Shown here: positions 1 to 9,124 of the stretch, piece after piece
Layout: each line of letters opens with the position of its first letter
Numbering within the stretch: the stretch's first letter is position 1
Source of the DNA: Streptomyces djakartensis
GTDB taxonomy: Bacteria; Actinomycetota; Actinomycetes; Streptomycetales; Streptomycetaceae
Reading direction: 5' to 3'
DNA length: 64,000 bases
Assembly (NCBI RefSeq): GCF_014651075.1
Contig: NZ_BMWE01000001.1
Location: 372,001 to 436,000 of the forward strand
The notes under the pieces: generated by a model
The model's input: only the letters and a program-made list of their open reading frames with translations
Database searches by the model: none
What the model was told of the DNA's origin: nothing
Program-made: the position numbers and the translations under genes

Positions 1-862
1 CCAGCTTGGCCGTCTCGGTCGGCGTCTTGCCGACCTTGACGCCGGCGGCCTCGAGGGCCTCCTTCTTGGCCTGGGCGGTGCCCGAGGAGCCGGAGACGAT
101 GGCGCCGGCGTGGCCCATGGTCTTGCCCTCGGGGGCGGTGAAGCCCGCGACGTAGCCGACGACCGGCTTGGTCACGTTGTCCTTGATGAAGGCCGCGGCC
201 CGCTCCTCGGCGTCGCCGCCGATCTCGCCGATCATGACGATCAGGTCGGTGTCGGGGTCGTCCTGGAAGGCCTTCAGGGCGTCGATGTGGGTGGTGCCGA
301 TGATCGGGTCACCGCCGATGCCGACGCAGGTCGAGAAGCCGATGTCACGCAGCTCGTACATCATCTGGTACGTCAGCGTGCCGGACTTCGAGACCAGGCC
401 GATGCGGCCCGGCTTGGTGATGTCGGCCGGGATGATGCCGGCGTTCGACTGGCCGGGGGTGATCAGGCCGGGGCAGTTCGGGCCGATGATGCGGGTCTTG
501 TTGCCCTTCTTGCCGGCGTAGGCCCAGAACGACGCCGTGTCGTGCACCGCGATGCCCTCGGTGATGACGACCGCGAGCGGGATCTCGGCGTCGATGGCCT
601 CGACGACCGCGTCCTTGGTGAACTTCTCCGGGACGAAGATGACCGAGACGTCGGCGCCGGTCTTCTCGATGGCCTCCTTGACGGAGCCGAAGACGGGTAC
701 CTCGGTGCCGTCGAAGTCGACGCTGGTGCCCGCCTTGCGGGGGTTCACGCCACCGACGATGTTGGTGCCGGAGGCCAGCATGCGCTTGGTGTGCTTCTGG
801 CCCTCGGAGCCGGTCATGCCCTGGACGATGACCTTGGATTCCTTGGTGAGGAAGATAGCCAT
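1..862 (-). CDS. sucD: succinate-CoA ligase subunit alpha (partial at left edge)
   Basis: Alpha subunit of the TCA-cycle enzyme that converts succinyl-CoA to succinate with substrate-level phosphorylation. The protein begins [20 protein letters not shown], the usual CoA-binding N-terminus, and carries the GPNCPG segment and the active-site region [14 protein letters not shown], which includes the phosphorylated His. About 287 codons are visible, against a usual length near 290-300, so only a few C-terminal residues lie outside the window. It starts 21 bp after the end of sucC on the same strand, so the two are probably co-transcribed as sucCD. The identification is firm. Confidence 0.97.
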   Translation of the reverse strand, partial: MAIFLTKESKVIVQGMTGSEGQKHTKRMLASGTNIVGGVNPRKAGTSVDFDGTEVPVFGSVKEAIEKTGADVSVIFVPEKFTKDAVVEAIDAEIPLAVVITEGIAVHDTASFWAYAGKKGNKTRIIGPNCPGLITPGQSNAGIIPADITKPGRIGLVSKSGTLTYQMMYELRDIGFSTCVGIGGDPIIGTTHIDALKAFQDDPDTDLIVMIGEIGGDAEERAAAFIKDNVTKPVVGYVAGFTAPEGKTMGHAGAIVSGSSGTAQAKKEALEAAGVKVGKTPTETAKL

Positions 863-883
863 GGTGTTGTGTGACCTCGTCCC

Positions 884-2065
884 TTACTTCGCGGCAGCAG
901 CCAGCTCGGCGGCCTTGTCGGCCGCGCCGTCCATGGTGTCCACGCGCTGCACGAGCGGGTGGTTGCGGTCGTCCAGGATCTGGCGGCCCAGCTCGGCGTT
1001 GTTGCCGTCCAGACGCACGACCAGCGGCTTGGTGACCTCCTCGCCCTTGGACTCGAGGAGCTCCAGGGCCTGCACGATGCCGTTGGCGACGGCGTCGCAG
1101 GCGGTGATGCCGCCGAAGACGTTGACGAAGACGGACTTGACGTCCGGGTCGCCGAGGATGATCTCCAGGCCGTTCGCCATGACCTCGGCGGAGGCGCCGC
1201 CGCCGATGTCGAGGAAGTTGGCGGGCTTGACGCCCTTGTGGGCCTCACCGGCGTACGCGACGACGTCCAGGGTGCTCATCACGAGACCCGCGCCGTTGCC
1301 GATGATGCCGACCTCGCCCTCGAGCTTCACGTAGTTCAGGCCCTTGGCCTTGGCGGCCGCCTCGAGCGGATTGGCGGCGGCCTTGTCGTGGAGCTCCTCG
1401 AACTCGGGGTGGCGGAACTCGGCGTTCTCGTCGAGCGACACCTTGCCGTCGAGGGCGATGACGTCACCGGAGGCGACCTTGGCCAGCGGGTTCACCTCGA
1501 CCAGGAGGGCGTCCGACTTGACGAAGGTGTCCCACAGCTTGATCAGGACGTCCGCGACCTTGTCCGCGACCTCGGCCGGGAACTTGGCGGCGGCCACGAT
1601 CTCCTGGGCCTTGGCCTTGTCGACACCGTCGATGGCGTCGATGGCGATCTTGGCGACGGCCTCCGGGCGGGTGGCGGCCACCTCCTCGATCTCCATGCCG
1701 CCCTCGACGGAGGCGATGGAGAGGAAGGTGCGGTTGGCGCGGTCCAGCAGGAAGGAGACGTAGTACTCCTCCAGGATCTCCGGAGCCGTCTCGGCGATCA
1801 TCACCTTGTGGACCGTGTGGCCCTTGATGTCCATGCCGAGGATGTCCGTCGCGCGGGCGACGGCCTCGTCCGCGGTGGCGGCGAGCTTCACGCCACCGGC
1901 CTTGCCACGGCCGCCGACCTTCACCTGGGCCTTGACGACGGACTTGCCACCGAGGCGCTCGGTGGCTGCGCGGGCCGCCTCAGGCGTGTCGATGACTTCA
2001 CCGGCCAGCACCGGTACATCGTGCTTGGCGAAGAGGTCCCTCGCCTGGTACTCGAACAGGTCCAC
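884..2065 (-). CDS. sucC: succinate-CoA ligase (ADP-forming) subunit beta
   Basis: Beta subunit of succinyl-CoA synthetase, with an N-terminal ATP-grasp domain ([19 protein letters not shown] at the start) and a C-terminal ligase/CoA domain containing the [17 protein letters not shown] and [12 protein letters not shown] segments. Its 393 residues are typical for the family. The start is a GTG preceded by a GGGACGGAAG-like ribosome binding site. It is the first gene of the leftward sucC-sucD unit. Two strong hairpins lie upstream between it and the next leftward gene, isolating the operon. Confidence 0.97.
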   Translation of the reverse strand: MDLFEYQARDLFAKHDVPVLAGEVIDTPEAARAATERLGGKSVVKAQVKVGGRGKAGGVKLAATADEAVARATDILGMDIKGHTVHKVMIAETAPEILEEYYVSFLLDRANRTFLSIASVEGGMEIEEVAATRPEAVAKIAIDAIDGVDKAKAQEIVAAAKFPAEVADKVADVLIKLWDTFVKSDALLVEVNPLAKVASGDVIALDGKVSLDENAEFRHPEFEELHDKAAANPLEAAAKAKGLNYVKLEGEVGIIGNGAGLVMSTLDVVAYAGEAHKGVKPANFLDIGGGASAEVMANGLEIILGDPDVKSVFVNVFGGITACDAVANGIVQALELLESKGEEVTKPLVVRLDGNNAELGRQILDDRNHPLVQRVDTMDGAADKAAELAAAAK

Positions 2066-2298
2066 GCGCTTCCGTCCCTATCAGTGATCGCGGTTCGTTG
2101 GATGCGTGGGCGTGCCGCGAAGGGCAACGTGACGTCCGCATGTGTCACAAGGGAGGCGCACACGGTGTCCGAGCGCGCGGCATGTCCGTCTCGCAGGTTA
2201 TCCCCGCTTGCGGAGCCGCTCTAAATCGAGGGTCACACCTGAGCGGTGATACCTGTCACATGATGCCGCGCTCTCTGGCACGGCGTGCCTGAGATGAG

Positions 2299-2334
2299 GG
2301 ACCTCACCGGGCTGGGGTTGGCCCGGTGAGGTCC
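2299..2334. terminator. 14-bp perfect hairpin upstream of sucC
   Basis: Inverted repeat with arms 2299-2312 and 2321-2334 (left arm GGACCTCACCGGGC) and an 8-nt loop. It lies between sucC and the leftward proline-rich gene whose stop is at 2530. No T-run follows, which is common for Streptomyces terminators. It probably ends transcription arriving from 2530-3813. Confidence 0.6.
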
Positions 2335-2392
2335 GCCTGACACCGCCGGAGGTGCGCGCAGGTCCTGGTCGGGGCCTGTCTCTCCGGGGCGT

Positions 2393-2432
2393 GGGGCGGC
2401 CGGTCCCCACCCCTATGGGGACCGGCCGCCCC
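2393..2432. terminator. 16-bp perfect hairpin downstream of the proline-rich gene
   Basis: Arms 2393-2408 and 2417-2432 (left arm GGGGCGGCCGGTCCCC) are perfect complements around an 8-nt loop. Placed about 100 bp past the stop codon of the leftward gene ending at 2530, it is a likely factor-independent terminator and works in tandem with the hairpin at 2299-2334. Confidence 0.7.
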
Positions 2433-2529
2433 GTCCGCGAGCCATCGCGGCCTCGGACGACCGACGGTTTTCGGCCGCCCGGGGCCGATGCCTCGCGGAG
2501 TCGGGGGGTGAGGGCGCAGTGCGCCTGGG

Positions 2530-3813
2530 CTAGCCGGGGAAGAGGGGGATGTCCCGGTGGCGCTCCCGGACTTCGGCCGCGTGGGAACGGGCCACGGCGT
2601 CGGACACGAGTCTCAGCGGCGCGCGGAGGCCCGGAGCGACGGCGTGCGCGTCTGCGTGGCGTGGAGTGCCGTTGTCGGCCATGGCACGGTGGCCGAGCGC
2701 GCCGTCGGGGCGGCCGGGGTGCGCGGGGCCGCCCGGGGCGGGTCCGACGTGCTGTGCACGTCTGTCGCCGTCTGGGCGGCTCGCGGCGAGTACGTGATCG
2801 GCGCAGGCGGCTCGGCGGTACGCGTCGCCGCCGGGTGCCTTGGCGTCCGCCGCGGCGGCGGTGCGGCGCTCGGACCGGGCGGCCGTGCGGGGCGCGTCAG
2901 CCGACGGTGCCGTCACCTCGCCCAGGACGGCAGGCTCGTCCGTGACCGGGGCGGGGAGCGGACTGCCCGGGAGACCGGGGCGGCTCGGCACTTCGGGGAA
3001 AGCAGGCGCTCCTGGCAGGGCACCGACGCCTTCGGGGAGCGGGGGCGGAGGCGGGGTACCGGGGAGCCCGGGGAGCCCGGGGAGCTCGGGGAGCTCGGGG
3101 AGGATGGACAGCTGGGGCAACGCCGGCAGGGCGGACAGAACTGGAAGCTTCGGCAGCGCCGGCCGGTCGGGCGGCAGTCCCGGAAGAACCGGAAGCTCGG
3201 CCAGCGCCGGCGGTTCGGTCGGAACCAGAAGCTCCGGCACCATCGGCCGTTCGGGCAGCACCAGAAGGACCGGAAGCTCGGGCAGCGCCGGCGGTTCGGT
3301 CGGAACCAGAAGCTCCGGCACCATCGGCCGTTCGGTCGGGGCTGCCGGTTCCGGCTGGGTCGGCGGTTCTGGCGAGGTTGGACGCGTCGGTGACTTGGGC
3401 GGCGGGGGCGAAGACGGCGAGGGCTCGTCCGCCCGCAGATCCCCCAGCCGCCTGCTCACGGCCTCCCCGGCATCACCGGCCACCCGCACGGCCCGCTCCC
3501 CCGCGGCTCCCACTATGCGGCCACGGCCGCCTGCCGACTCGGAACGAGGACCCTTCGGCTCACTCCGGTCGGCCGGGGTGTGCGCGTCAGGCCGGACGTG
3601 GGTCCGCTCATCGCCGACGACCCTCGCCACCGTGCTGTCCGCCACCCCCCGCACGGCATCCGCCGCGCACGCCCGTCCCGCGCACAGCAACCCGAGGACG
3701 AACATCCCGCCCGCCAGCAGCGCCCCCTGGAACGCCCGCCGGAGCGCACGCCGTCCCGCCGCCGTACGCAGCATGCGCACGGCGGCACCAGGCAGGACTG
3801 CTGACCAGGTCAA
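2530..3813 (-). CDS. proline-rich exported protein of unknown function
   Basis: I do not recognise a function. From a TTG start at 3813, preceded by AGGAAG at 9-nt spacing, the protein has about 427 residues. It has an N-terminal signal sequence (a basic MLRTAAGRRALRRAF segment, then FVLGLLCAGRACA and a likely signal-peptidase site after ACA). A low-complexity centre follows, rich in PELPVLP-type repeats, and then an Arg/Ala/His-rich tail. A longer reading starting at 3885 is possible but lacks a ribosome binding site. It has its own terminators and no operon partner. Proline-rich segments of this kind often span the cell wall, but that role is only inferred. Confidence 0.6.
   Translation of the reverse strand: MTWSAVLPGAAVRMLRTAAGRRALRRAFQGALLAGGMFVLGLLCAGRACAADAVRGVADSTVARVVGDERTHVRPDAHTPADRSEPKGPRSESAGGRGRIVGAAGERAVRVAGDAGEAVSRRLGDLRADEPSPSSPPPPKSPTRPTSPEPPTQPEPAAPTERPMVPELLVPTEPPALPELPVLLVLPERPMVPELLVPTEPPALAELPVLPGLPPDRPALPKLPVLSALPALPQLSILPELPELPGLPGLPGTPPPPPLPEGVGALPGAPAFPEVPSRPGLPGSPLPAPVTDEPAVLGEVTAPSADAPRTAARSERRTAAAADAKAPGGDAYRRAACADHVLAASRPDGDRRAQHVGPAPGGPAHPGRPDGALGHRAMADNGTPRHADAHAVAPGLRAPLRLVSDAVARSHAAEVRERHRDIPLFPG
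3191..3335. repeat. 81-bp-period direct repeat inside the proline-rich gene
   Basis: Two nearly identical copies of about 64 bp begin at 3191 and 3272, both starting GGAAGCTCGG. They encode a 27-residue repeat of the PTERPMVPELLVPTEPPAL type. The near-identity at nucleotide level suggests a recent in-frame duplication or slippage. Confidence 0.85.
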
Positions 3814-4009
3814 GAGGGGGAGCTTCCTCCCGTGCGGCGGAACGAGTCGGCACAACGCGGTACTGCCCGGCGCCGCGCGACGCACCGCCGAGCAGGCGCC
3901 GATCCTCGCACGGGAGTGCGGAGGTCGCGCAAGCCCTTACCGACCGATGGGCCGTCATATCCGTTGCCCGGGACGAGACAGGGCGACGGCGCGTCGACCT
4001 GACATCGCG

Positions 4010-5179
4010 TCACGCGACGTCCGGTATCGGCAGCGGACGCTTCTCGATCGCCGCCGCCATCACCTCCGGGAAGAGATCGGGCGTACAGGCGAAGGCCGGC
4101 GCCCCCAGCGCGGCCAGCGCGGCAGCGTGCTCCCTGTCGTACGCCGGCGCGCCCTCGTCCGAGAGGGCCAGCAGTGTCACGAACTGCACCCCCGACGCCT
4201 TCATCGCCGAGACCCGCTTGAGCATCTCGTTCCGTATGCCCCCTTCATAGAGGTCGCTGATCAGCACGACCACCGTCTCCGCGGGCCGGGTGATCTGCGA
4301 CTGGCAGTAGGCGAGTGCCCGGTTGATGTCCGTGCCGCCACCCAACTGCGTTCCGAACAGGACGTCGACGGGGTCGTCGAGCTGGTCCGTGAGGTCGACG
4401 ACCGCCGTGTCGAAGACGACGAGTCGCGTGGAGATCGTCCGCATCGAGGCGAGCACCGCTCCGAACACCGATGCGTACACGACCGATGCCGCCATGGATC
4501 CCGACTGGTCGATACAGAGGATGACCTCCTTCTTCGTGGACTGGGATGCCCGCCCGTATCCGACGAGCCGCTCCGGCACGACGGTCCGGTACTCGGGCAG
4601 GTAGTGCTTGAGGTTGGCCGCGATGGTGCGGTTCCAGTCGATGTCGTGGTGGCGGGGCCGGTTGATACGGGCGCTGCGGTCCAGCGCGCCGGTGAGGGTG
4701 GCCCGGGTGCGGGTGGCGAGCCGCCTCTCGAGGTCCTCGACGACCTTGCGCACGACGGCCCGTGCCGTCTCCTTCGTCGTTTCCGGCATGGCCTTGTTGA
4801 GGGACAGCAGGGTGCCGACGAGGTGCACGTCGGCCTCCACCGCCTCCAGCATCTCCGGCTCCAGCAGCAGCGTGGCGAGACCGAGCCGGTCGATGGCGTC
4901 GCGCTGCATGACCTGCACGACGGAGGACGGGAAGTACCTCCGGATGTCCCCGAGCCAGCGCGCCACGGACGGGGCCGAGGCCCCGAGCCCCGCTGAACGT
5001 TCCCGGCCCGACTGCGGCTTCTCCCCTTTTCCGTAGAGCGCGGTGAGGGCTCCGTCCATGGCCGCGTCCTGTCCGGAGAGCGCGCACCCGGTGCCGTCCG
5101 CAGCGCCGCCCCCGAGCACGAGCCGCCACCGCCGCAACCGCTCCTGCGCCGGGCCCGTCTCCACCACCTCGGCCGTCAC
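4010..5179 (-). CDS. VWA domain-containing protein (CoxE-like), partner of the MoxR ATPase
   Basis: A 389-residue protein with a helical N-terminal half and a C-terminal von Willebrand A domain. The metal-ion-dependent adhesion motif DQSGS lies at about residues 224-228, followed by GGGTDINRAL and LISDLYEGG, which supply the remaining metal ligands. The chosen start is GTG at 5179, because GGGGAGG lies 6 nt upstream. The codon overlaps the TGA of the preceding 48-codon ORF, indicating translational coupling. VWA proteins of this type work with MoxR AAA+ ATPases, as in metal-centre assembly or complex remodelling. It is the last gene of the leftward operon that begins with the MoxR gene at 8979. 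Confidence 0.9.
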   Translation of the reverse strand: MTAEVVETGPAQERLRRWRLVLGGGAADGTGCALSGQDAAMDGALTALYGKGEKPQSGRERSAGLGASAPSVARWLGDIRRYFPSSVVQVMQRDAIDRLGLATLLLEPEMLEAVEADVHLVGTLLSLNKAMPETTKETARAVVRKVVEDLERRLATRTRATLTGALDRSARINRPRHHDIDWNRTIAANLKHYLPEYRTVVPERLVGYGRASQSTKKEVILCIDQSGSMAASVVYASVFGAVLASMRTISTRLVVFDTAVVDLTDQLDDPVDVLFGTQLGGGTDINRALAYCQSQITRPAETVVVLISDLYEGGIRNEMLKRVSAMKASGVQFVTLLALSDEGAPAYDREHAAALAALGAPAFACTPDLFPEVMAAAIEKRPLPIPDVA

Positions 5180-5322
5180 TCGTGACCTCCCCTGCTCGGT
5201 CGTTCCCACAGCGGGATCACCGGCACGGTCGCCACCGGCCGTCGTTCGATCCTCGGTCCGTTTCCGCCGGTGTCCCGCATGTCCGGCCTCGCCGCCGGTC
5301 TCCTCGGCCCCTGCGCCGTCAT
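5176..5322 (-). CDS. 48-residue ORF translationally coupled on both sides
   Basis: Short ORF between the DUF5682 gene and the VWA gene. Its ATG (5322-5320) overlaps the TGA of the upstream gene (ATGA), and its TGA overlaps the GTG of the downstream gene. The deduced peptide begins MTAQGPRRPAARPDMRDTGG and is basic and proline-rich, with no known motif. The double overlap argues that ribosomes read through it, either as a real small protein or as a coupling device that delivers ribosomes to the VWA start. No homology could be judged. An alternative is that it is untranslated spacer. Confidence 0.5.
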   Translation of the reverse strand: MTAQGPRRPAARPDMRDTGGNGPRIERRPVATVPVIPLWERPSRGGHE

Positions 5323-7763
5323 CCCGTCACCCCCACCAGATCGGTGTCGCCGATGTCTTCCTCCACTTCGTCCAGCCCGAGCAGCAGCCGCACGACCGGC
5401 AGTACGGCGTCCGCGCGCGCCTGGTCGAGACCGGCAGCGAAGCCGGGTATGCCGGGGCCGGTTCCTGTCGCACCGCCCGCCGCTCCCGGCCCTCGCCGGA
5501 CCAGTTCGCCGAGGGTGCGGCGCACCCCGGGCTCATACGCCGAGAACGTCCGCCGCAGCAGGGGCAGCACGTCCGTGAACGCCTCCGCCGGTACGCCGGT
5601 CAGCCATGCGTCGACCAGCCCGAGCAGCCGCTCGTCGTGCACCAGGAGCATCCCGCCCCCGGGGCCTCCTCCGACGAAGCCCTCGATCCACGCGGCGGCG
5701 TCGGCTGGGGGCGTGCCCGGCGAGAGGACGAGCCCCATGAGCCGCGCCGCGTCCTCCTGGGCCAGCTCCCCGTCGTCGAGCAGGAGACGCACGGCACGCC
5801 CCCGGATCACCCCGGGCACGGTGTCCCGCGCGCCCAGTACACGCAGCACCGAACGCCACCGGACCCTCAAGTGGTCCTGTCCCGCCGCGGGAGCGTCCTG
5901 CAGAAGTCCCACGGCACCGTGAACGGCGTCGACATGGCCCCGCATCTCCTGCGCCGCGTCCGCGTCGAGCGCGGCGCACGCGGGCGGAAGGCCGACGAAG
6001 ACCCGTTCGGCCAGGCCGGCGGCGACCTCTGCCAGAGCCCCGGTGTCCGTACCGCGCACATCGCCGTAGCGCAGGGCACGGACCAGAGCCGGCAGCGCCC
6101 GGGCGAGGTGCCCGACGTCCGCGTCGAGGGCCGCACGGTCGGCGAGGATCCGCATCACCACGGGCAGAGCGTCGGAGAGTTCGGCCAGCAGGCAGCGCTC
6201 GGCGAGCGCGGTGACGTCGGCGAGCCCCTGCGCCGCGACGGCGTCCGCCTCGGCCTTGGCGGTCGCCGCGGACAGTACCGTCGTCCCCCATACCCCCGCC
6301 TCGGCGACCCGCACCGACAGCTCGGGCTCCCAGCGCAGCCGCCACGTCTCCCGGAACGTGCCCGTACTGCCCCGCGAGGCGGCCGGTTCCCCCCAGGCGA
6401 CCCCGAGCAGCCGCAGCCGGTGCAGCAGTCTGCTGCGAGCGGCGTCGTTCTCCTTGCGCAGGTCGAGCTCCAGTTCCCGCTCCAGCGCCTCGGGTTTCAG
6501 CCGCAGCCGGCGCTGGAGACGGGCGAGGTCCCGCTGCAGCGGAACCGCCGGCGCCGCCGACGGCACCTCCCCCAGCACGTCCCCCACGACCAGCCGGTCC
6601 TGGACCAGCGCCAGCGGCACGTCCGAGCCCTCGCACATCACCGCCCGCACCGCGTCGGTCGTCTCGCTCAGGCCGGGCAGCGGACGGCCGCGCATCGCGG
6701 CGAGCGTCTCGGCCAGCCGCACCGCCTCGATGACGTGCGCGGAGGAGACGATCCGGTCCTCGGCGCGCAACAGCCCCGCCACCTTGGTCATCCACCGCTC
6801 GACCGGCCGGTCCGGCGCAGTGAACAAGTGCCCGTACCAGCCCGGCGATTCGATGCCGGCGCCGTACCCGCTGAACCTCGACAGCCTGCGGTGGGTCCAC
6901 GGCACCCAGGTCATGTCCGTCTTGACCTTGGCCAGCCCTTTCAGCAGCGCCTTGTCGGCTGCCACGGTCGCCTTCTGCCGCAGCGCGGGCACGTGCCAGG
7001 CCCCGCACACGACGGCCACGCCGTCCTCGAACTCCCGCTGCGCGGCCCTCACCTGGAGCCGCATGTACGCCTCCCGCACCAGGTCACGGTCGTGTCCCCC
7101 GCTGCCGTAGGTCTCCCGCAACGCCCCCATGGCCTCCTCGAGCACGGTGAACGGCGCGAGCGCGTCCCCCTTCCCCGCGCCCCGGTGCTCGACGACGTCC
7201 TCCCACCAGCGCTCCGGGTCGTCGTAACCGGCGGCCTCGGCGAGCACACCGAGCGGGTCGATCCGCACGTCGGCGGAGGCGGGAGCGGAATCGGGGCCGG
7301 CGGCGGAATCAGGGCCGGCGGAATCGGGGGCGGGCGCGGAGTCACCGGCGGCGTCGGTGTCCAGGGGGCGCTCGCCCGCGACGCCCGCCTCGCCCTCCTG
7401 CCTTCCCCAGGCCAGCGTGTGGGTGGCCGGCAGGTCGATGAAGCGGGCCGGGACCTCGTGGTCCTGGGCCCAGCGGATGGCGACCCACTCGGGGGAGAAC
7501 TCGGCCAGCGGCCAGAACGCCGAGCGGCCGGGTTCGTCCACGGCATGGGCGAGCAGCGCGACCGGCGGCCGCATCTCCTCATCGGCGGCGAGCGGAATCA
7601 GGGCGTCGGCCTCCGGCGGCCCCTCGATCAGCACGACCCGCGGCCGGGCCTCCTCCAGCGCCGCCCGCACCGCTCGCGCCGATCCCGGCCCGTGATGCCG
7701 CACTCCGAGCAGCAACGGCCCTGCCCCGGCCCTCCGGCTCACAGCGCTTGCCCCGCCCGTCAC
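5319..7763 (-). CDS. DUF5682 family protein
   Basis: An 814-residue protein recognised by the N-terminal LLLGVRHHGPGSARAVR and VVLIEGPPEAD segments typical of DUF5682. The HHGPGS/EGP pair recalls the histidine and glutamate motifs of TraB/erythromycin-esterase-like proteins, a resemblance that is inference only. Residues about 130-165 are a low-complexity PDSAGPDSAAGPDSAP linker. The GTG start follows GAGGGGGGCGAA. Its gene stands between the MoxR gene (85 bp upstream) and the 48-codon ORF (overlapping), consistently with the association of DUF5682 with MoxR and VWA genes. The biochemical role is unknown. Confidence 0.85.
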   Translation of the reverse strand: MTGGASAVSRRAGAGPLLLGVRHHGPGSARAVRAALEEARPRVVLIEGPPEADALIPLAADEEMRPPVALLAHAVDEPGRSAFWPLAEFSPEWVAIRWAQDHEVPARFIDLPATHTLAWGRQEGEAGVAGERPLDTDAAGDSAPAPDSAGPDSAAGPDSAPASADVRIDPLGVLAEAAGYDDPERWWEDVVEHRGAGKGDALAPFTVLEEAMGALRETYGSGGHDRDLVREAYMRLQVRAAQREFEDGVAVVCGAWHVPALRQKATVAADKALLKGLAKVKTDMTWVPWTHRRLSRFSGYGAGIESPGWYGHLFTAPDRPVERWMTKVAGLLRAEDRIVSSAHVIEAVRLAETLAAMRGRPLPGLSETTDAVRAVMCEGSDVPLALVQDRLVVGDVLGEVPSAAPAVPLQRDLARLQRRLRLKPEALERELELDLRKENDAARSRLLHRLRLLGVAWGEPAASRGSTGTFRETWRLRWEPELSVRVAEAGVWGTTVLSAATAKAEADAVAAQGLADVTALAERCLLAELSDALPVVMRILADRAALDADVGHLARALPALVRALRYGDVRGTDTGALAEVAAGLAERVFVGLPPACAALDADAAQEMRGHVDAVHGAVGLLQDAPAAGQDHLRVRWRSVLRVLGARDTVPGVIRGRAVRLLLDDGELAQEDAARLMGLVLSPGTPPADAAAWIEGFVGGGPGGGMLLVHDERLLGLVDAWLTGVPAEAFTDVLPLLRRTFSAYEPGVRRTLGELVRRGPGAAGGATGTGPGIPGFAAGLDQARADAVLPVVRLLLGLDEVEEDIGDTDLVGVTG

Positions 7764-7848
7764 TTCGCCCCCCTCGCGATCCCGATGTACCGGCAGAGAC
7801 CTTCAGCAACCGTCCCCCCGCCCTCCAAGGCCTCCGGCCGCGTATCGC

Positions 7849-8979
7849 TCACACGCTCACCTCCCGGCAGGCCCGGTAGAAGTCCTTCCAGCCGTCCCGC
7901 TCACGGACGACCGTCTCCAGGTACTCCTGCCAGATGACACGGTCCGCCGCCGGATCGCGGACCACCGCGCCGAGGATGCCCGCGGCGACGTCTCCCGGCC
8001 GCAGCACGCCGTCGCCGAAGTGGGCCGCCAGGGCGAGTCCGTTGGTGACAACGGAGATCGCCTCGGCCGTGGACAGCGTGCCGCTGGGTGACTTGAGCTT
8101 CGTGCGCCCGTCGGCCGTGACCCCGTCGCGCAGCTCGCGGAAGACCGTGACGACACGGCGGATCTCGTCCAGGCCGTCGGGCGCGGCCGGCAGGTCGAGG
8201 GAGCGGCCGATCTGGTCGACGCGGCGCGAGACGATGTCGACCTCGGCCTCCGGGCTCTCGGGCAGCGGCAGCACGACCGTGTTGAAACGGCGGCGCAGGG
8301 CGCTGGACAGCTCGTTGACCCCGCGGTCCCGGTCGTTGGCCGTGGCGATCAGGTTGAAGCCGCGGACCGCCTGGACCTCCTGGCCCAGCTCCGGTATCGG
8401 CAGCGTCTTCTCGGAAAGGACCGTGATGAGCGTGTCCTGCACGTCGGCCGGAATGCGGGTCAGCTCCTCGACGCGGGCCGTCATTCCCTCGGCCATGGCC
8501 CGCATGACCGGGCTGGGCACGAGGGCGTCACGGCTCGGGCCGTGGGCGAGCAGCTGCGCGTAGTTCCAGCCGTAGCGGATGGCCTCCTCCGGGGTGCCGG
8601 CGGTGCCCTGCACGAGCAGCGTGGAGTCGCCGCTGACCGCCGCGGCCAGGTGCTCGGACACCCAGGTCTTCGCCGTGCCCGGGACGCCGAGCAGGAGCAG
8701 GGCGCGGTCGGTGGCGAGCGTGGTGACGGCTACCTCGACGATGCGGCGCGGGCCCACGTACTTCGGTGTGATCACCGTGCCGTCCGGCAGTGTGCCACCG
8801 AGCAGGTATGTCGCGACGGCCCACGGCGACAGCTTCCAGCGGGCCGGGCGCGGACGGTCGTCCTGCGCGGCCAGCGCTGCGAGTTCGTGGGCGAAGGCGT
8901 CCTCGGCGTGCGGTCGCAACGCCTGGGCCGGCTCCGTCTCCTCCGCTTCGGCGGATGTCGGCTCAACGGACACAGTCAT
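7849..8979 (-). CDS. MoxR-family AAA+ ATPase
   Basis: A 376-residue AAA+ ATPase. Walker A is GVPGTAKT at residues 98-105, the Walker B region reads VEELTRIP (the usual Asp is Glu), and sensor 1 lies in NLIATANDRD. MoxR ATPases remodel partner complexes with VWA proteins. The start ATG at 8979 has GGAGG about 11 nt upstream; an upstream in-frame extension to 9126 would run through the promoter and is rejected. It is the first gene of the leftward operon MoxR, DUF5682, small ORF, VWA. A RecA-NDp-like promoter element lies 58-67 bp upstream, suggesting DNA-damage induction. Confidence 0.93.
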   Translation of the reverse strand: MTVSVEPTSAEAEETEPAQALRPHAEDAFAHELAALAAQDDRPRPARWKLSPWAVATYLLGGTLPDGTVITPKYVGPRRIVEVAVTTLATDRALLLLGVPGTAKTWVSEHLAAAVSGDSTLLVQGTAGTPEEAIRYGWNYAQLLAHGPSRDALVPSPVMRAMAEGMTARVEELTRIPADVQDTLITVLSEKTLPIPELGQEVQAVRGFNLIATANDRDRGVNELSSALRRRFNTVVLPLPESPEAEVDIVSRRVDQIGRSLDLPAAPDGLDEIRRVVTVFRELRDGVTADGRTKLKSPSGTLSTAEAISVVTNGLALAAHFGDGVLRPGDVAAGILGAVVRDPAADRVIWQEYLETVVRERDGWKDFYRACREVSV

Positions 8980-9022
8980 GGCAAAGTCCCCCTCCAGCTC
9001 GGCCGGTTCGGATCTGGCGTCC

Positions 9023-9046
9023 ACGTTGCACCACGCCACTGACAAT
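9023..9046 (-). promoter_or_regulatory. RecA-NDp (PafBC-type) promoter element for the MoxR operon
   Basis: On the minus strand the sequence reads TTGTCAGTG (9045-9037), 8 nt, then CAACGT (9028-9023). The upstream half is a perfect match to the actinobacterial RecA-independent DNA-damage promoter (TTGTCRGTG-N8-TAnnnT). The -10 half is weaker because C replaces the first T. The core is the left arm of a 13-bp inverted repeat shared with the divergent promoter. Confidence 0.6.
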
Positions 9047-9093
9047 GCGTTCCGACCTGCGCAAACGCCCCGCCGAGACCGTTCGCGGACCCG

Positions 9094-9117
9094 ATTGTCA
9101 GTGGCGGGATCTACCTT
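9094..9117 (+). promoter_or_regulatory. RecA-NDp (PafBC-type) promoter of the SWIM gene
   Basis: TTGTCAGTG (9095-9103), then 8 nt, then TACCTT (9112-9117) is an excellent match to TTGTCRGTG-N8-TAnnnT, the promoter of most RecA-independent damage-inducible genes in mycobacteria and Streptomyces. The predicted transcription start about 7 nt after the -10 falls on or beside the ATG at 9125, so the mRNA should be leaderless. Confidence 0.75.
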
Positions 9118-9124
9118 CGGTGGC

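Noticed and set aside
5043..7937. 964-codon open frame on the plus strand
   Set aside because: It lies opposite the DUF5682 gene and has the Arg/Pro/His-rich composition of an antisense frame in high-GC DNA. No start signal or domain is seen.
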